Source of the DNA: Bacilli bacterium
GTDB lineage: Bacteria > Bacillota_I > Bacilli_A > RFN20 > CAG-826
Assembly (NCBI GenBank): GCA_024408095.1
Contig: JAKSVI010000007.1
Location: forward strand, 1-53,570
Reading direction: 5' to 3'
DNA length: 53,570 nucleotides
Shown: positions 1-8,808 of the stretch, piece by piece
How the letters are laid out: each line of letters opens with the position of its first letter
How positions within the stretch are numbered: position 1 is the stretch's first letter
The notes under the pieces: generated by a model
What the model was told of the DNA's origin: nothing
Databases searched by the model: none
The model's input: only the letters and a program-made list of their open reading frames with translations
Position numbers and translations under genes: made by a program

Positions 1-80
1 CTCAGACTAAATGCAGGATTTCGAGCGAAACCGGAATTTACTTTAAGAATTCACACCTAATTTATTGGGCGCTTTTTTGT
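1..80 (+). other. Upstream tail with weak terminator-like hairpin
   Basis: No reading frame is visible here. Bases 56-60 (CCTAA) can pair with 65-69 (TTGGG, one G-T pair), and a T run follows at 73-78, so this may be the rho-independent terminator of a gene or RNA left of the window. Because mgtE seems to be transcribed from a start at its own ATG, an mgtE riboswitch leader is not needed. I could not match the sequence to a known RNA family. Confidence 0.3.
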
Positions 81-115
81 TTGTTTTTTAAATCTATAAC
101 TCTTATTATAGTGGT
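81..115 (+). promoter_or_regulatory. mgtE promoter, predicted leaderless start
   Basis: TTGTTT (81-86), 17-base spacer, TATTAT (104-109), then exactly six bases to the ATG at 116. There is no Shine-Dalgarno sequence. A start point 6-7 bases after the -10 would fall on the ATG itself. Confidence 0.6.
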
Positions 116-1528
116 ATGGAAGAAGAGATTGAGACATTACAAACTACCCTAATTAAATTAGTCAAAAAGAAAGACAAGGCTACTTTAAAAGAGTTACTTG
201 CCACTACTCCTGTGATTGATGTTGCTGAAGCATTAGACGACTTTGAGGATAAAAAAATTACCTTGAGCGTCATAAGATGTGCTGGAAGCGAATTGGGGGC
301 AGATATTTTTGCTGAGCTCAATACTGATACTCAACAATCTATTATTAGTGCATTTAAAGATAAAGAAATCGTTGCCCTTCTTGATGAATCATTTGCTGAC
401 GATATTGTTGATTCTCTTGATGAATTCCCAGCAAGTATTGTTGATAGAGTTTTAAAACTCGCCCCTAAAGAATTAAGAAAAGACATTAATTTTTTGTTAA
501 ATTATAAGGAAAATACTGCTGGCAGCGTTATGACTACAGAATATTTAGTCCTACGCGAAAATTTAACAGCAAAAGAAGCTTTAGAAAAAATAAGATCTGA
601 AGGAAAAAAGGCTGAAACCATCTACACTGTTTTCGTTAAAGACGCGAAAAGAAATCTCATTGGTACTCTAAATCTTGATGATTTAGTATTTTCCAAGGAC
701 ACTGAGACAGTTGAAGAAATAATGAATCGTGATTTTGTTACGTGTCACGCAACTGATGACCAAGAAATCGTTGCTAATGATTTCAAACGTTATGACCTAA
801 ACGCAATGGCTGTTTTGAATAAGGACAATAAACTAGTCGGCGTTATAACCATTGATGACATCGTTGATGTTATCGTTGATGAAGCCAATGAAGATATTGC
901 AAAATTAAATAAGGTTTCCAATATGGAAACACCTTATCTTGAAACACCGATTTACAAAATAATTCTAAAGTGTGTACCTTGGATTATTGTTCTTATGATT
1001 TTGCAAGTTTTTTCCACTTTAATCTTGTCAAGTTTCGAAGGTGAAATAGCGAAATTAGCCATCTTATCAATATTCACTCCTCTTATTATGGATGCTGGCG
1101 GAAACTCTGGCGGTCAGACAACCACAATTATTGTTAGAAGTTTGGCCTTAGGCGAATTTAATAAAGGTGATATGAAAAGGGCTGTTTGGAAAGAATTTAG
1201 AGTTGCTTCTTGCATTGCTGCGATTGTTGCTGTCTTCTCCTTTGGTTGGCTTATGTTTGAATTAGGTGTTGGAATTGTTCAAATTAATGATCCTCGATTA
1301 ATCGGTTGGGATAAACGAACTCTAATCTGCTTATTAGTTGCTTCTACATTGTTTATTACTATATTAATTTCTCGTATGATTGGCGTATTGCTTCCATTTT
1401 TTGCACGCCTAATTAAAAAAGATCCAGCAGTTATGTGTGGACCACTAACAACGACGTTAGTTGATATCATTTCCTTAACCACATATTTCTTACTCTGGGT
1501 AGGAATCTTTAGAGGGCTGATATTGTAA
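116..1528 (+). CDS. mgtE: Magnesium transporter MgtE
   Basis: Mg2+ channel/transporter of the inner membrane, 470 residues, a normal length for the family. The N-terminal acidic helical domain (about 1-135) and paired CBS domains (about 140-265) form the cytoplasmic Mg2+ sensor. The membrane domain (about 285-470) has five hydrophobic segments and the signature PLIMDAGGNSGGQ (residues 322-334), whose Asp326 corresponds to the pore aspartate of the family. The start is the ATG six bases after a -10 box, with no Shine-Dalgarno site. It converges on the gene ending at 1569 and shares a bidirectional terminator with it. Sure of the family; gating by Mg2+ is family knowledge. Confidence 0.95.
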   Translation: MEEEIETLQTTLIKLVKKKDKATLKELLATTPVIDVAEALDDFEDKKITLSVIRCAGSELGADIFAELNTDTQQSIISAFKDKEIVALLDESFADDIVDSLDEFPASIVDRVLKLAPKELRKDINFLLNYKENTAGSVMTTEYLVLRENLTAKEALEKIRSEGKKAETIYTVFVKDAKRNLIGTLNLDDLVFSKDTETVEEIMNRDFVTCHATDDQEIVANDFKRYDLNAMAVLNKDNKLVGVITIDDIVDVIVDEANEDIAKLNKVSNMETPYLETPIYKIILKCVPWIIVLMILQVFSTLILSSFEGEIAKLAILSIFTPLIMDAGGNSGGQTTTIIVRSLALGEFNKGDMKRAVWKEFRVASCIAAIVAVFSFGWLMFELGVGIVQINDPRLIGWDKRTLICLLVASTLFITILISRMIGVLLPFFARLIKKDPAVMCGPLTTTLVDIISLTTYFLLWVGIFRGLIL

Positions 1529-1546
1529 ATTTTTTGAGAAAAATAT

Positions 1547-1579
1547 CAAAAATAACCGCAAAAATCGGTTATTTTTTTT
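1547..1579. terminator. Bidirectional terminator between mgtE and the DUF5677-like gene
   Basis: Perfect 8-bp stem AATAACCG (1551-1558) / CGGTTATT (1566-1573), flanked by A and T runs, so it can work on both strands. The stop codon of the minus-strand gene (1569-1571) lies inside the stem. Confidence 0.85.
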
Positions 1580-2708
1580 GTTTTTGAGATTCTTGATATG
1601 ATATAAAGTTAAGTGCCTCACGCTTATGAATGTTAACCAATTGAGAATAATAAACAGCTCTTAATTCATCATATTGTCTTAATGCTTGCTCGCTAATTCT
1701 TGCGGAAATAAATGAATAGAATACTTTCTCCAATCTAAAGAATGACTCATAAGTAGATAACAAAGTAATGAAATAAAAATATTTATTATTTGAATAAATT
1801 AACAATGGAGTGCTGTGTAAAATTTCGCTGCTTGTCATATATCTATCACTATATTGAGATAAACCAGCTACTTTTTCTAAACCATCCCTGAAATTAAATT
1901 TTATAGGTTTGTTATTTAAAAAATCAGGAATAGCCGTTAACCAACCGTATTCAATATATTTTTTAATATCCTTGCTTTTGAGATCATATAATTTCATCTC
2001 GTTTTTAATATTTTCAAAAATCTTGTCGGTTGCTTCTTTCGTTTCAAGACCATCACGATATGCAACTCCATATTTCATATGTTTTAAATATGAGTCGATG
2101 GCTGTATCTTTATATTTATCCAAGAGAAGCAAGGTGCATTCACATTCATGTAACGTTCTCCAAGATGCAAATGCTTCAGTGTAATATCCATCATTTAATA
2201 AAGATAAAATACATCTTGTTATGCTTATTGATTTATTAAGCAAATCGCTAATTAAAGTTGTCTGAGGTGAATTTTTCTCATATTTGTTAACAATATTTAT
2301 CATGAAGTTAACATAAATACTCAGTGAAGAAATTGGGGGGAAATATTTATCGATATACTTAGTTTCCTTATAATTAAATAAGGATAAGGATAGATATTTA
2401 TCTGCAACAATGTTTGCCATTTGTTCTTTAACATTTTCATTTGATAAGAATTTTTCAAGGTTTTCACCTTCACGGATTGATGTTGTGTAAATATATTCAC
2501 CAATAATATATAAAATAATTTCAATATTATTTATTGGAGTTTCCTTTGTTATTAAATTAGATTCTTTCATATCAGAGACTACGTCCAAAACAGAAGAATA
2601 AACAGAAAAAATAAAGTTTATATCTAATTGCTGTTTTATATTGAGACTATTGATTAACTTATTAAATTGTTCTCTACTAATTTCCTTGTTTTCCATAGCA
2701 AATCTCAT
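1569..2708 (-). CDS. DUF5677-like protein of unknown function
   Basis: A 379-residue helical protein with no signal peptide. Its central segment (about 165-215), with NDGYYTEAFASWRTLHECEC, resembles the DUF5677 family, in which an Arg-x-x-(H/E)-E helix is conserved; the biochemical role is not known. It is the last gene of the run starting at yigZ: its ATG touches the TAA of glpK (2709), so translation is probably coupled. An internal ATG at 2696 is an alternative start; neither has a clear Shine-Dalgarno site. Nothing links it functionally to glycerol metabolism, and its position may simply reflect read-through. Confidence 0.6.
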   Translation of the reverse strand: MRFAMENKEISREQFNKLINSLNIKQQLDINFIFSVYSSVLDVVSDMKESNLITKETPINNIEIILYIIGEYIYTTSIREGENLEKFLSNENVKEQMANIVADKYLSLSLFNYKETKYIDKYFPPISSLSIYVNFMINIVNKYEKNSPQTTLISDLLNKSISITRCILSLLNDGYYTEAFASWRTLHECECTLLLLDKYKDTAIDSYLKHMKYGVAYRDGLETKEATDKIFENIKNEMKLYDLKSKDIKKYIEYGWLTAIPDFLNNKPIKFNFRDGLEKVAGLSQYSDRYMTSSEILHSTPLLIYSNNKYFYFITLLSTYESFFRLEKVFYSFISARISEQALRQYDELRAVYYSQLVNIHKREALNFISYQESQKQKK

Positions 2709-4187
2709 TTAATTTTTAAAAACTCTGGTCGCTTTAATCGCTGTTTTCCAACCTTTATATAATTTATCAACTTCAGATTTGTCCATTTGAGGAACATATT
2801 TGCAGTCTATGCAATGGACGTGTTTAACTTCATCAAGATTTTTATAATATCCACTATTTAAACCTGCAAGATAAGCAGCACCAAGTGCCGTTGTTTGAAG
2901 GCACTTTGGAAGAATTATATCGCAATTTAAAATATCACTTTGGAATTGCATTAAATAATGGTTGGCGGTAGCACCACCATCAACTTTAAGTGATTTTAAT
3001 GGGAATTTAATTTCTTTTTTAAAAGCTTCATAAACATCTTTGCATTGGTAAGCAATTGATTCTAAACTTGCACGAACAAAAACACGATTGTTTGTACCGC
3101 GAGTCAAACCAAATACAGCTCCTCTAGCATCATCATCCCAGTAAGGGGTTCCAAGGCCAGTAAAAGCAGGCACAACATAAACACCATGAGAATGACAAGA
3201 CAGTGCCATTGTTTCACTTTCTGCGCTATCAGATATCATATGCAGTTCATCTCTTAGCCATTGAACAACAGCTCCACCAATAAAAACAGATCCTTCAATA
3301 GCGTAAGTTGTTTCGCCATTTAATTGCCAAGCGATTGTAGTTAACAAACCTTGGTTAGAAAAAACTGGTTTTTTACCTGTGTTTAAGAGCATAAAACAAC
3401 CTGTGCCATATGTGTTTTTGCTTTCTCCTGGTTCAAAACATATTTGTCCAAATAAAGCTGCTTGTTGATCCCCAGCAACACCACGAATATGAACATCATT
3501 CCCAGAGAAAAAAGTCACTAAACCATAATCATCACTGCTTTGCTTAACTTCTGGAAGCATGCATTTTGGAATATTAAATAAATTACAAAGTTCGTCGTCC
3601 CAGGAAAGAGTATTTATATTAAATAACATCGTTCTAGATGCGTTGCTCACATCCGTTGCATGAACTAAATTATTAGTAAATTTATAAATAATCCAAGAAT
3701 CAATTGTCCCGAACATAAGTTCACCTTTTTCTGCTCTTTCCTGACCATTTTCAATATTGTCTAAAATAAAACGAATTTTACTAGCAGAAAAATATGGATT
3801 TATAAGCAAACCAGTTTTTTTATGGATTAGTTCTTTATTATCTGCGTATTTATCACAAATATCGGCTGATTGACGTGATTGCCAAATAATAGCGTTATAA
3901 ACAGGCATTCCAGTTTTTTTATCCCATATTACTGTCGTCTCACGTTGATTTGTAATACCAATCGAATCAATGGAATCAGGTTGAATATTTTGACGAACCA
4001 TAACACTGGTGACAACGTCTAAAACACTAAGCCAGATTTCTACAGCATCGCTTTCAACCCATCCAGAACGAGGAAATAAGCATTTAACTTCTTTGGAAAC
4101 ACAATTGACTAATTCGCCTTTGTGGTTAAACAAAATTGCTCTTGTAGATGTGGTACCTTGATCAATTGATAAAATATACTTTTCCAT
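2709..4187 (-). CDS. glpK: Glycerol kinase
   Basis: Phosphorylates glycerol to sn-glycerol 3-phosphate with ATP; cytoplasmic FGGY-family kinase. The 492-residue length matches GlpK (about 500). Visible signatures are the N-terminal phosphate loop IDQGTTSTRA (8-17), the substrate segment GITNQRETTVIW, and the conserved GTYGTGCFML and KVDGGATANHYLMQ motifs of the ATP-binding half. The start ATG has AGAGG seven bases upstream and lies 2 bp after the pepP stop, so it is co-transcribed with pepP, mrp and yigZ. No glycerol facilitator or glycerol-3-phosphate dehydrogenase gene is adjacent, which is unusual; the product may serve lipid synthesis. Confidence 0.95.
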   Translation of the reverse strand: MEKYILSIDQGTTSTRAILFNHKGELVNCVSKEVKCLFPRSGWVESDAVEIWLSVLDVVTSVMVRQNIQPDSIDSIGITNQRETTVIWDKKTGMPVYNAIIWQSRQSADICDKYADNKELIHKKTGLLINPYFSASKIRFILDNIENGQERAEKGELMFGTIDSWIIYKFTNNLVHATDVSNASRTMLFNINTLSWDDELCNLFNIPKCMLPEVKQSSDDYGLVTFFSGNDVHIRGVAGDQQAALFGQICFEPGESKNTYGTGCFMLLNTGKKPVFSNQGLLTTIAWQLNGETTYAIEGSVFIGGAVVQWLRDELHMISDSAESETMALSCHSHGVYVVPAFTGLGTPYWDDDARGAVFGLTRGTNNRVFVRASLESIAYQCKDVYEAFKKEIKFPLKSLKVDGGATANHYLMQFQSDILNCDIILPKCLQTTALGAAYLAGLNSGYYKNLDEVKHVHCIDCKYVPQMDKSEVDKLYKGWKTAIKATRVFKN

Positions 4188-4189
4188 GA

Positions 4190-5443
4190 TTAACCTCTAG
4201 TTTTAAATATTTGTTCAATATCATCTATTTCCTTTTTTATATTAGAAGATAAAACTACATTTTTATCCTCTGTGATGAGCACATCATCTTCGATGCGAAC
4301 TCCAATTCCTAACTCTTCAAAATATAATCCAGGTTCAACGGTTATAACATTTCCTGCTTCAAGAGGCTGCTCTCTAAAGGAAACATCGTGAGTATCTAAA
4401 CCAAGATGATGAGAAACGTTATGATAGTAATATTTTTTGATGTCATCATTATCACTCATTAAGCCTAATCTAATTGCTTCGTTTCTTAAAATATCCACAG
4501 CATAATCCTGCAAATCCTTGATGGTGAGACCTTTTCGAGCATATTCAATAACAGCTTTATTACAATTTAAAACCGCTTCATAAACTAGTCTCTGTTTTTC
4601 TGTGAATGTGCCATTAATTGGATATGTTCTTGAAATATCAGCGCTATATCCATTATGTTGAAATCCTAAATCAAATAAAACCATATCATCAGACCCTATA
4701 GTCTCGTTTTGTTGTTCATAAGGGTGATGTAGAACTGTTGCGTTTTTTCCTGATCCAACAATTGTCGAAAATGATAATTTCGCTCTACCATGACTTTTAC
4801 CATATTGCTCAAATCTATCAGATAGAGCATATTCCTTCATTCCAACTTTCATATTTAAAAGCAAATCATTCATACCATCATGGGTCAAGTTTATAGCTTC
4901 TTTTATGTTATTGATTTCGTCTTCTGTCTTAATCATTCTTAGTTTAACCAATGATGGATAAATATTTTTAATTTCCAATTTTGGATATTTTTCTTTTAAA
5001 TCGTTTGCAAAATTTTGAGTGCTATATGAATCACCAATTTTTAATTCATTTGATAAATCTAAGTAAAGATTTTTAATCTCTCCGTATGTGTTATCTAACG
5101 CCAATTCCAAAATGCTATCAAAATTATCTAAAGTATAAACATTTGAAATATTAGAAATTTTAGCAGCCTCATCATTTGAAAGTCGTTTACCAGTCCACTT
5201 TTCTTTAACAGGATTATACTCATCGATAAATAAATATTTTTTATTGTCTGCTAATCCTTTTACTAATAATAAAATCGAATTTTCCTGGCAAATCCCGGTT
5301 AAATAAAAGAAATTTTTGTTAACATTAAAAGGATAAAATTCGTCTTCACTGGAAATTTTTGGCTTCCCGGCGTAGACAATTGCAACGCTGTTATTTTCCA
5401 TTAAATCAAATAACTTTGAGCGACGTAATTCGAGATCTCTCAT
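4190..5443 (-). CDS. pepP: Xaa-Pro aminopeptidase (M24 family)
   Basis: Cytoplasmic two-metal aminopeptidase that removes the N-terminal residue before proline. 417 residues: N-terminal creatinase-like domain (about 1-170) and C-terminal pita-bread domain. Metal ligands are visible in order: Asp in LFDLGF (near 257), Asp in SADISRT (near 267), His in SHHLGLDTHD (near 344), Glu in VEPGLYF (near 371) and Glu in GVRIEDD (near 384). The ATG directly follows the mrp stop codon, so coupling is likely. The complete ligand set argues that it is active. Family certain; whether PepP or PepQ substrate preference applies is inferred from domain layout. Confidence 0.9.
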   Translation of the reverse strand: MRDLELRRSKLFDLMENNSVAIVYAGKPKISSEDEFYPFNVNKNFFYLTGICQENSILLLVKGLADNKKYLFIDEYNPVKEKWTGKRLSNDEAAKISNISNVYTLDNFDSILELALDNTYGEIKNLYLDLSNELKIGDSYSTQNFANDLKEKYPKLEIKNIYPSLVKLRMIKTEDEINNIKEAINLTHDGMNDLLLNMKVGMKEYALSDRFEQYGKSHGRAKLSFSTIVGSGKNATVLHHPYEQQNETIGSDDMVLFDLGFQHNGYSADISRTYPINGTFTEKQRLVYEAVLNCNKAVIEYARKGLTIKDLQDYAVDILRNEAIRLGLMSDNDDIKKYYYHNVSHHLGLDTHDVSFREQPLEAGNVITVEPGLYFEELGIGVRIEDDVLITEDKNVVLSSNIKKEIDDIEQIFKTRG

Positions 5444-6265
5444 CTATTTTTCCTCCATGACTTTATTAACAACTTCATCGAATTCTGGTAAAACAACCTC
5501 TTCAACTCTGCCTTTATCAACTAATTTAGCATTTTCACTAACTAATGGTAATTTTGCCAAAATATTAAACTTCATCTGTTTGGCAAATTTTTCTAAGTCG
5601 CTGGTGCCAAATAACTCTATTTTTTCATTACATTTTGTGCATTTGACATAACTGAAATTTTCAATAACACCTAGAATTTTTATTTTCATCATATTTGCCA
5701 TCTTTATTGCTTTTGTAACAATCATGCTTACTAAATCTTGAGGTGATGTAACAATAATCAAATCATCAATTGGAAGCATTTGGAATGAAGTTAAAGCAAC
5801 ATCTCCAGTTCCCGGTGGCATATCAATGAGCAAATAATCCAAATCTTCCCATAAAACATCTTCGTAAAATTGTTTTACCAAGTTTCCTAAAAGAACGCCT
5901 CTCCAAACAATTGGCTCACTATCATCTTCTAAAAGAAGATTGCTCGACATAATCTTAATTCCGGTTCTTGTTTCAATAGGGAATATCAAATTATCTTCCC
6001 CATATGCTTTTTCAGTGATTCCAAAAGCTTTAGGAATGCTGGGGCCTGTAACATCGGCGTCCAAAATGCCAACTTTAAAACCTTCTCTTCTTAGTGATAC
6101 AGCCAATAAAGATGTGATATAACTTTTACCAACTCCACCTTTTCCGGACAAAATACCTATTACTTTTTTAATGTGGCTTCTATCGTTTAAAACTGCTTTT
6201 TTAATTTCTTCATCACAGTTTCCAGCACTGCCACAGTGTTCACAATCATGATTACATTCAGACAT
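5444..6265 (-). CDS. Mrp/NBP35-family P-loop ATPase (ApbC-like Fe-S carrier)
   Basis: Deviant Walker A ATPase, 273 residues, that in characterised relatives binds and transfers [4Fe-4S] clusters. The N-terminus carries a Cys/His-rich stretch (CNHDCEHCGSAGNC) typical of the Nbp35 branch, followed by SGKGGVGKS (about 40-48), the switch segment LDADVTGPSIP, LLIDMPPGTGD, and the bridging CxxC (CTKC, near 209) where the dimer holds its cluster. It overlaps the end of yigZ by 8 bp and abuts pepP, so it is in the same operon. Having both cysteine sites supports a scaffold role; the cellular client is unknown. Confidence 0.9.
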   Translation of the reverse strand: MSECNHDCEHCGSAGNCDEEIKKAVLNDRSHIKKVIGILSGKGGVGKSYITSLLAVSLRREGFKVGILDADVTGPSIPKAFGITEKAYGEDNLIFPIETRTGIKIMSSNLLLEDDSEPIVWRGVLLGNLVKQFYEDVLWEDLDYLLIDMPPGTGDVALTSFQMLPIDDLIIVTSPQDLVSMIVTKAIKMANMMKIKILGVIENFSYVKCTKCNEKIELFGTSDLEKFAKQMKFNILAKLPLVSENAKLVDKGRVEEVVLPEFDEVVNKVMEEK

Positions 6266-6638
6266 TGTTTTTTACCTCGATTTTTTTAGCTACTTCAATT
6301 GCAGAATTTAAATATGCTCTTAATAATCTAGAAGCTCCAAGTTTTGTTCCGCCAAAATATCTCACAACTACAAGGGCACAATTATTAAGGCCTTTCTTAT
6401 AAAGAAATTCTAAGATTGGCCTCCCTGCTGTACCATGTGGTTCTCCATCATCAGAAGATTTAGATTTTTGTTTTACGCGATATGCATAAACATAATGCTT
6501 GGCTTTTGGATGAGCTTTTTTAATTTGATCTAGTAATTCTTTGAACTTTGTATCATCGTTTAATTCAAAATAAATAGCAATAAATTTGCTTTTATTAATT
6601 TCGGATTGATGAGAAATGTGATCAAAATTTACTTCCAT
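6258..6638 (-). CDS. YigZ/IMPACT family protein, N-terminal domain only
   Basis: UPF0029/IMPACT-domain protein: SSDDGEPHGTAGRPIL and VVVRYFGGTKLGASRLLRAY are the family signatures. Bacterial YigZ proteins are usually about 200-215 residues with a C-terminal DUF1949 domain; this one is 126 residues and stops after the IMPACT domain. The ATG at 6638 is preferred over an in-frame TTG at 6644 because an AT-rich -10-like TTTATATT lies just upstream and no Shine-Dalgarno is present. First gene of the yigZ-mrp-pepP-glpK run. The molecular role of bacterial members is poorly defined. Confidence 0.85.
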   Translation of the reverse strand: MEVNFDHISHQSEINKSKFIAIYFELNDDTKFKELLDQIKKAHPKAKHYVYAYRVKQKSKSSDDGEPHGTAGRPILEFLYKKGLNNCALVVVRYFGGTKLGASRLLRAYLNSAIEVAKKIEVKNNV

Positions 6639-6748
6639 CTGCAATATAAATTAAGAAACAGTTTCCATCCTTTATTTTGATTAAGGATGGGATTAGTGTT
6701 TGATAATTTCTCTTTATTTTAATATTTTTATTGTTAAAATAAAAGCAA
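6639..6748. promoter_or_regulatory. Divergent promoter region with 8-bp inverted repeat
   Basis: Serves yigZ (minus) and the CPBP protease (plus). Minus side: TTTATATT immediately before the ATG at 6638. Plus side: TAAAAT (6735-6740), eight bases before the ATG at 6749, again with no Shine-Dalgarno. Between them CCATCCTT (6665-6672) and AAGGATGG (6683-6690) form a perfect inverted repeat with a 10-base centre, a possible operator for one or both genes. Confidence 0.45.
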
Positions 6749-7549
6749 ATGTTATACAAAAAGACTACATGTACTTCTTGCAATAAAGACTTTGATGAGG
6801 CGTATGAAAAATGCCCTTTTTGCCTTGCTGATAGACAAGGCAATAATGGTCTAAAGTATCAAAATAGATTAGCGTGGTTCCCAATTCTACATCAACTTTT
6901 GTTCTTTTTAATCGGCCTCTTTGGATTAATGGTTTTTAATGTTTTATTTGAAGTGATTTTTCTTCCTTTATATGAAACAAATATCTCAAGATTTACAATT
7001 TTGGTTAACTTTTTAAGTTACATTTTACTTTTCATTGCTTTGCTATTAATATTCTGTTTAAATCGTAAATTTCGTTACTTTTTTTCACACTTTCTTGATT
7101 GGAGATCTTATGTAGCTGGAATCGCCGTATGTGGGTTAATTTATGGTCTCACAGTTTTATACAATATTTTATTATCATTAGGATATAACGTAACTGATGG
7201 TTTGAATCAACAAACGTCAGTAAATATGATCCAAAATTATCCAACGATGTCATTCTTTATGATTGTATTACTTGGACCTATATGTGAAGAGATAACATAT
7301 CGACTTGGCTTATTCACTTTATTATCTAGAGTAAATAGGTATCTTGCATACACAGTAACAATATTGGTTTTCTCATTAATTCATTTTAAATTCAACGCTT
7401 CTAATTTGCTTAACGAATTAGCTAATCTCCCGAACTATTTAATTGCCGGATTTTTTCTCACGCTTGTTTATGAGAAATTTGGAATATCTGCATCATTTAT
7501 CGCGCATATCGCGAATAATTTATTAAGTTTTATATTGATACTATGTTAG
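6749..7549 (+). CDS. CPBP-family intramembrane metalloprotease with N-terminal zinc ribbon
   Basis: Integral membrane protein of 266 residues. The first 25 residues hold two CxxC pairs (CTSC and CPFC), a small zinc ribbon facing the cytoplasm. About six to seven hydrophobic segments follow. CPBP (CAAX protease/bacteriocin-processing, Abi) signatures are present: EExxxR (Glu180-Glu181, CEEITYRLG), FSLIHFKF and IAHIANN, giving the Glu and His residues of the glutamic-type active site. Substrate unknown. Probably leaderless. Its stop overlaps the next ATG by 7 bp, so it is coupled with the TraX-like gene. Confidence 0.88.
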   Translation: MLYKKTTCTSCNKDFDEAYEKCPFCLADRQGNNGLKYQNRLAWFPILHQLLFFLIGLFGLMVFNVLFEVIFLPLYETNISRFTILVNFLSYILLFIALLLIFCLNRKFRYFFSHFLDWRSYVAGIAVCGLIYGLTVLYNILLSLGYNVTDGLNQQTSVNMIQNYPTMSFFMIVLLGPICEEITYRLGLFTLLSRVNRYLAYTVTILVFSLIHFKFNASNLLNELANLPNYLIAGFFLTLVYEKFGISASFIAHIANNLLSFILILC

Positions 7550-8442
7550 AAAAGTCTCAAACAAATCAAAAAAATTTTTTATTTCTCAACTCCTTCATTT
7601 TAAAGTTGGTGGCTCTTTTTACAATGACCTTGGATCATATTGGCGCGGCCATGCAAGTTTTCACTCCATGGAATGTCACCACAATCACTGTTTTAAGAAC
7701 CATTGGAAGATTAGCTCTTCCTTTATTTGCTTTTATGATTGTAGAGGGAATAATACACACAAAAAATACAAAAAAATATTTCCTAAGACTCGGCGTTCTT
7801 GCGTTACTAATTTCTGCAGCTTTATGCGTGTTCGAATATAGCAATAATCCTGACCTATTTCAGTTGTCAAAAGAGGGTAATATTTTTCTAGATTTAATAC
7901 TCGGCGCATTTGGTGTTTGGTCGCTAAAACAAAACAGAAAACCATTGAAACTTTTGGCGATTTTACCACTAGCAATTTCGATTGTGTCTTTTGTGGTTGT
8001 GGCTCTTGAATTTAACTCACATTATGTAATTACCTGGTATCCAATGTTTTTAAGGCTTCAATATGGATGGTATTCAGTTGGACTTATATATGGATTTTAT
8101 GTTGCAAAACTTCTGGCGCCTTTGTTTCTTGAAAGTTTTTATCACGTTGAAAAAGGGAGTTTGACGGAAACAACCACTCAAAAAGTTGCGGAAAATTTGT
8201 TTGATATTTTCTTCCTAGTTGCAATGTCTATGATTTATTATTCCGTGTTTTTCATAAATGCATCTTATGTTTATTGGGATTATAAAACACAAAATTACGC
8301 AATGTTCGCAGGTTTATTAATATTGTTTTATAACCACAAACCCGGATTTCATAAAAAATGGTTCCAAATTGGAACATACTTATATTATCCGGTGCATATT
8401 TTAGTCATTATTCTTGTTTTCGCGTTAATATATGGTTATTAG
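7543..8442 (+). CDS. TraX-family integral membrane protein
   Basis: 299-residue polytopic membrane protein (about eight hydrophobic segments). The opening LVALFTMTLDHIGAAM and the RTIGRLALPLFAFMIVEG motif match the TraX family, named after the F-pilin N-acetylase; chromosomal homologues in Gram-positives are presumed acyltransferases with unknown substrates. It overlaps the CPBP gene by 7 bp and is followed 12 bp later by thioredoxin, so it is the middle gene of a three-gene unit. There is no conjugation gene nearby, so pilin is not the likely substrate. Confidence 0.8.
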   Translation: MLEKSQTNQKNFLFLNSFILKLVALFTMTLDHIGAAMQVFTPWNVTTITVLRTIGRLALPLFAFMIVEGIIHTKNTKKYFLRLGVLALLISAALCVFEYSNNPDLFQLSKEGNIFLDLILGAFGVWSLKQNRKPLKLLAILPLAISIVSFVVVALEFNSHYVITWYPMFLRLQYGWYSVGLIYGFYVAKLLAPLFLESFYHVEKGSLTETTTQKVAENLFDIFFLVAMSMIYYSVFFINASYVYWDYKTQNYAMFAGLLILFYNHKPGFHKKWFQIGTYLYYPVHILVIILVFALIYGY

Positions 8443-8454
8443 GAGGTTCCTGTT

Positions 8455-8763
8455 ATGGTTGAGTATTTAGAGAATGAAAAAGATTTTGAGGAAATCATTA
8501 ATGGCAAAGTACTAATAGATTTTTTCACTACCTGGTGTGGTCCTTGCCGAATGATGAGTGATGAATTATTAGATTTAGATCAAGAAGGGTTTACAAAAGA
8601 AATTAGAATTGTAAAGATTGATGCCGAAAAGTTTCCTAATATTTCACAAAGATTTATGATCAATGCCGTTCCAACAATTATGTATTTTGAAAATGGCGTT
8701 CGTAAAAATGTTTCGGCTGGATATAAAAACAAAAACGAACTTAAAAGATTTTGCGGTAAATAA
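8455..8763 (+). CDS. trxA: Thioredoxin
   Basis: Cytoplasmic protein-disulfide reductant, 102 residues, the usual thioredoxin length. Redox centre WCGPC (Cys28, Cys31) and the cis-proline loop INAVPTIMYF are intact. The start ATG has a strong AGGAGG site and lies 12 bp after the TraX-like gene. A tRNA-Gly gene follows 45 bp downstream with its own promoter. Confident in function; thioredoxin reductase is not in this window. Confidence 0.93.
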   Translation: MVEYLENEKDFEEIINGKVLIDFFTTWCGPCRMMSDELLDLDQEGFTKEIRIVKIDAEKFPNISQRFMINAVPTIMYFENGVRKNVSAGYKNKNELKRFCGK

Positions 8764-8766
8764 AAA

Positions 8767-8796
8767 TTGCTTATTTAATATTGTCTGTTATATAAT
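8767..8796 (+). promoter_or_regulatory. tRNA-Gly promoter
   Basis: TTGCTT (8767-8772), 18-base spacer, consensus TATAAT (8791-8796), 12 bases before the first tRNA base. Confidence 0.6.
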
Positions 8797-8808
8797 AATG
8801 ACCGCAAC

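Noticed and set aside
1-115. M-box (Mg2+) riboswitch in front of mgtE
   Set aside because: The conserved M-box segments are not recognisable, and a -10 box six bases from the mgtE ATG removes the need for a leader.
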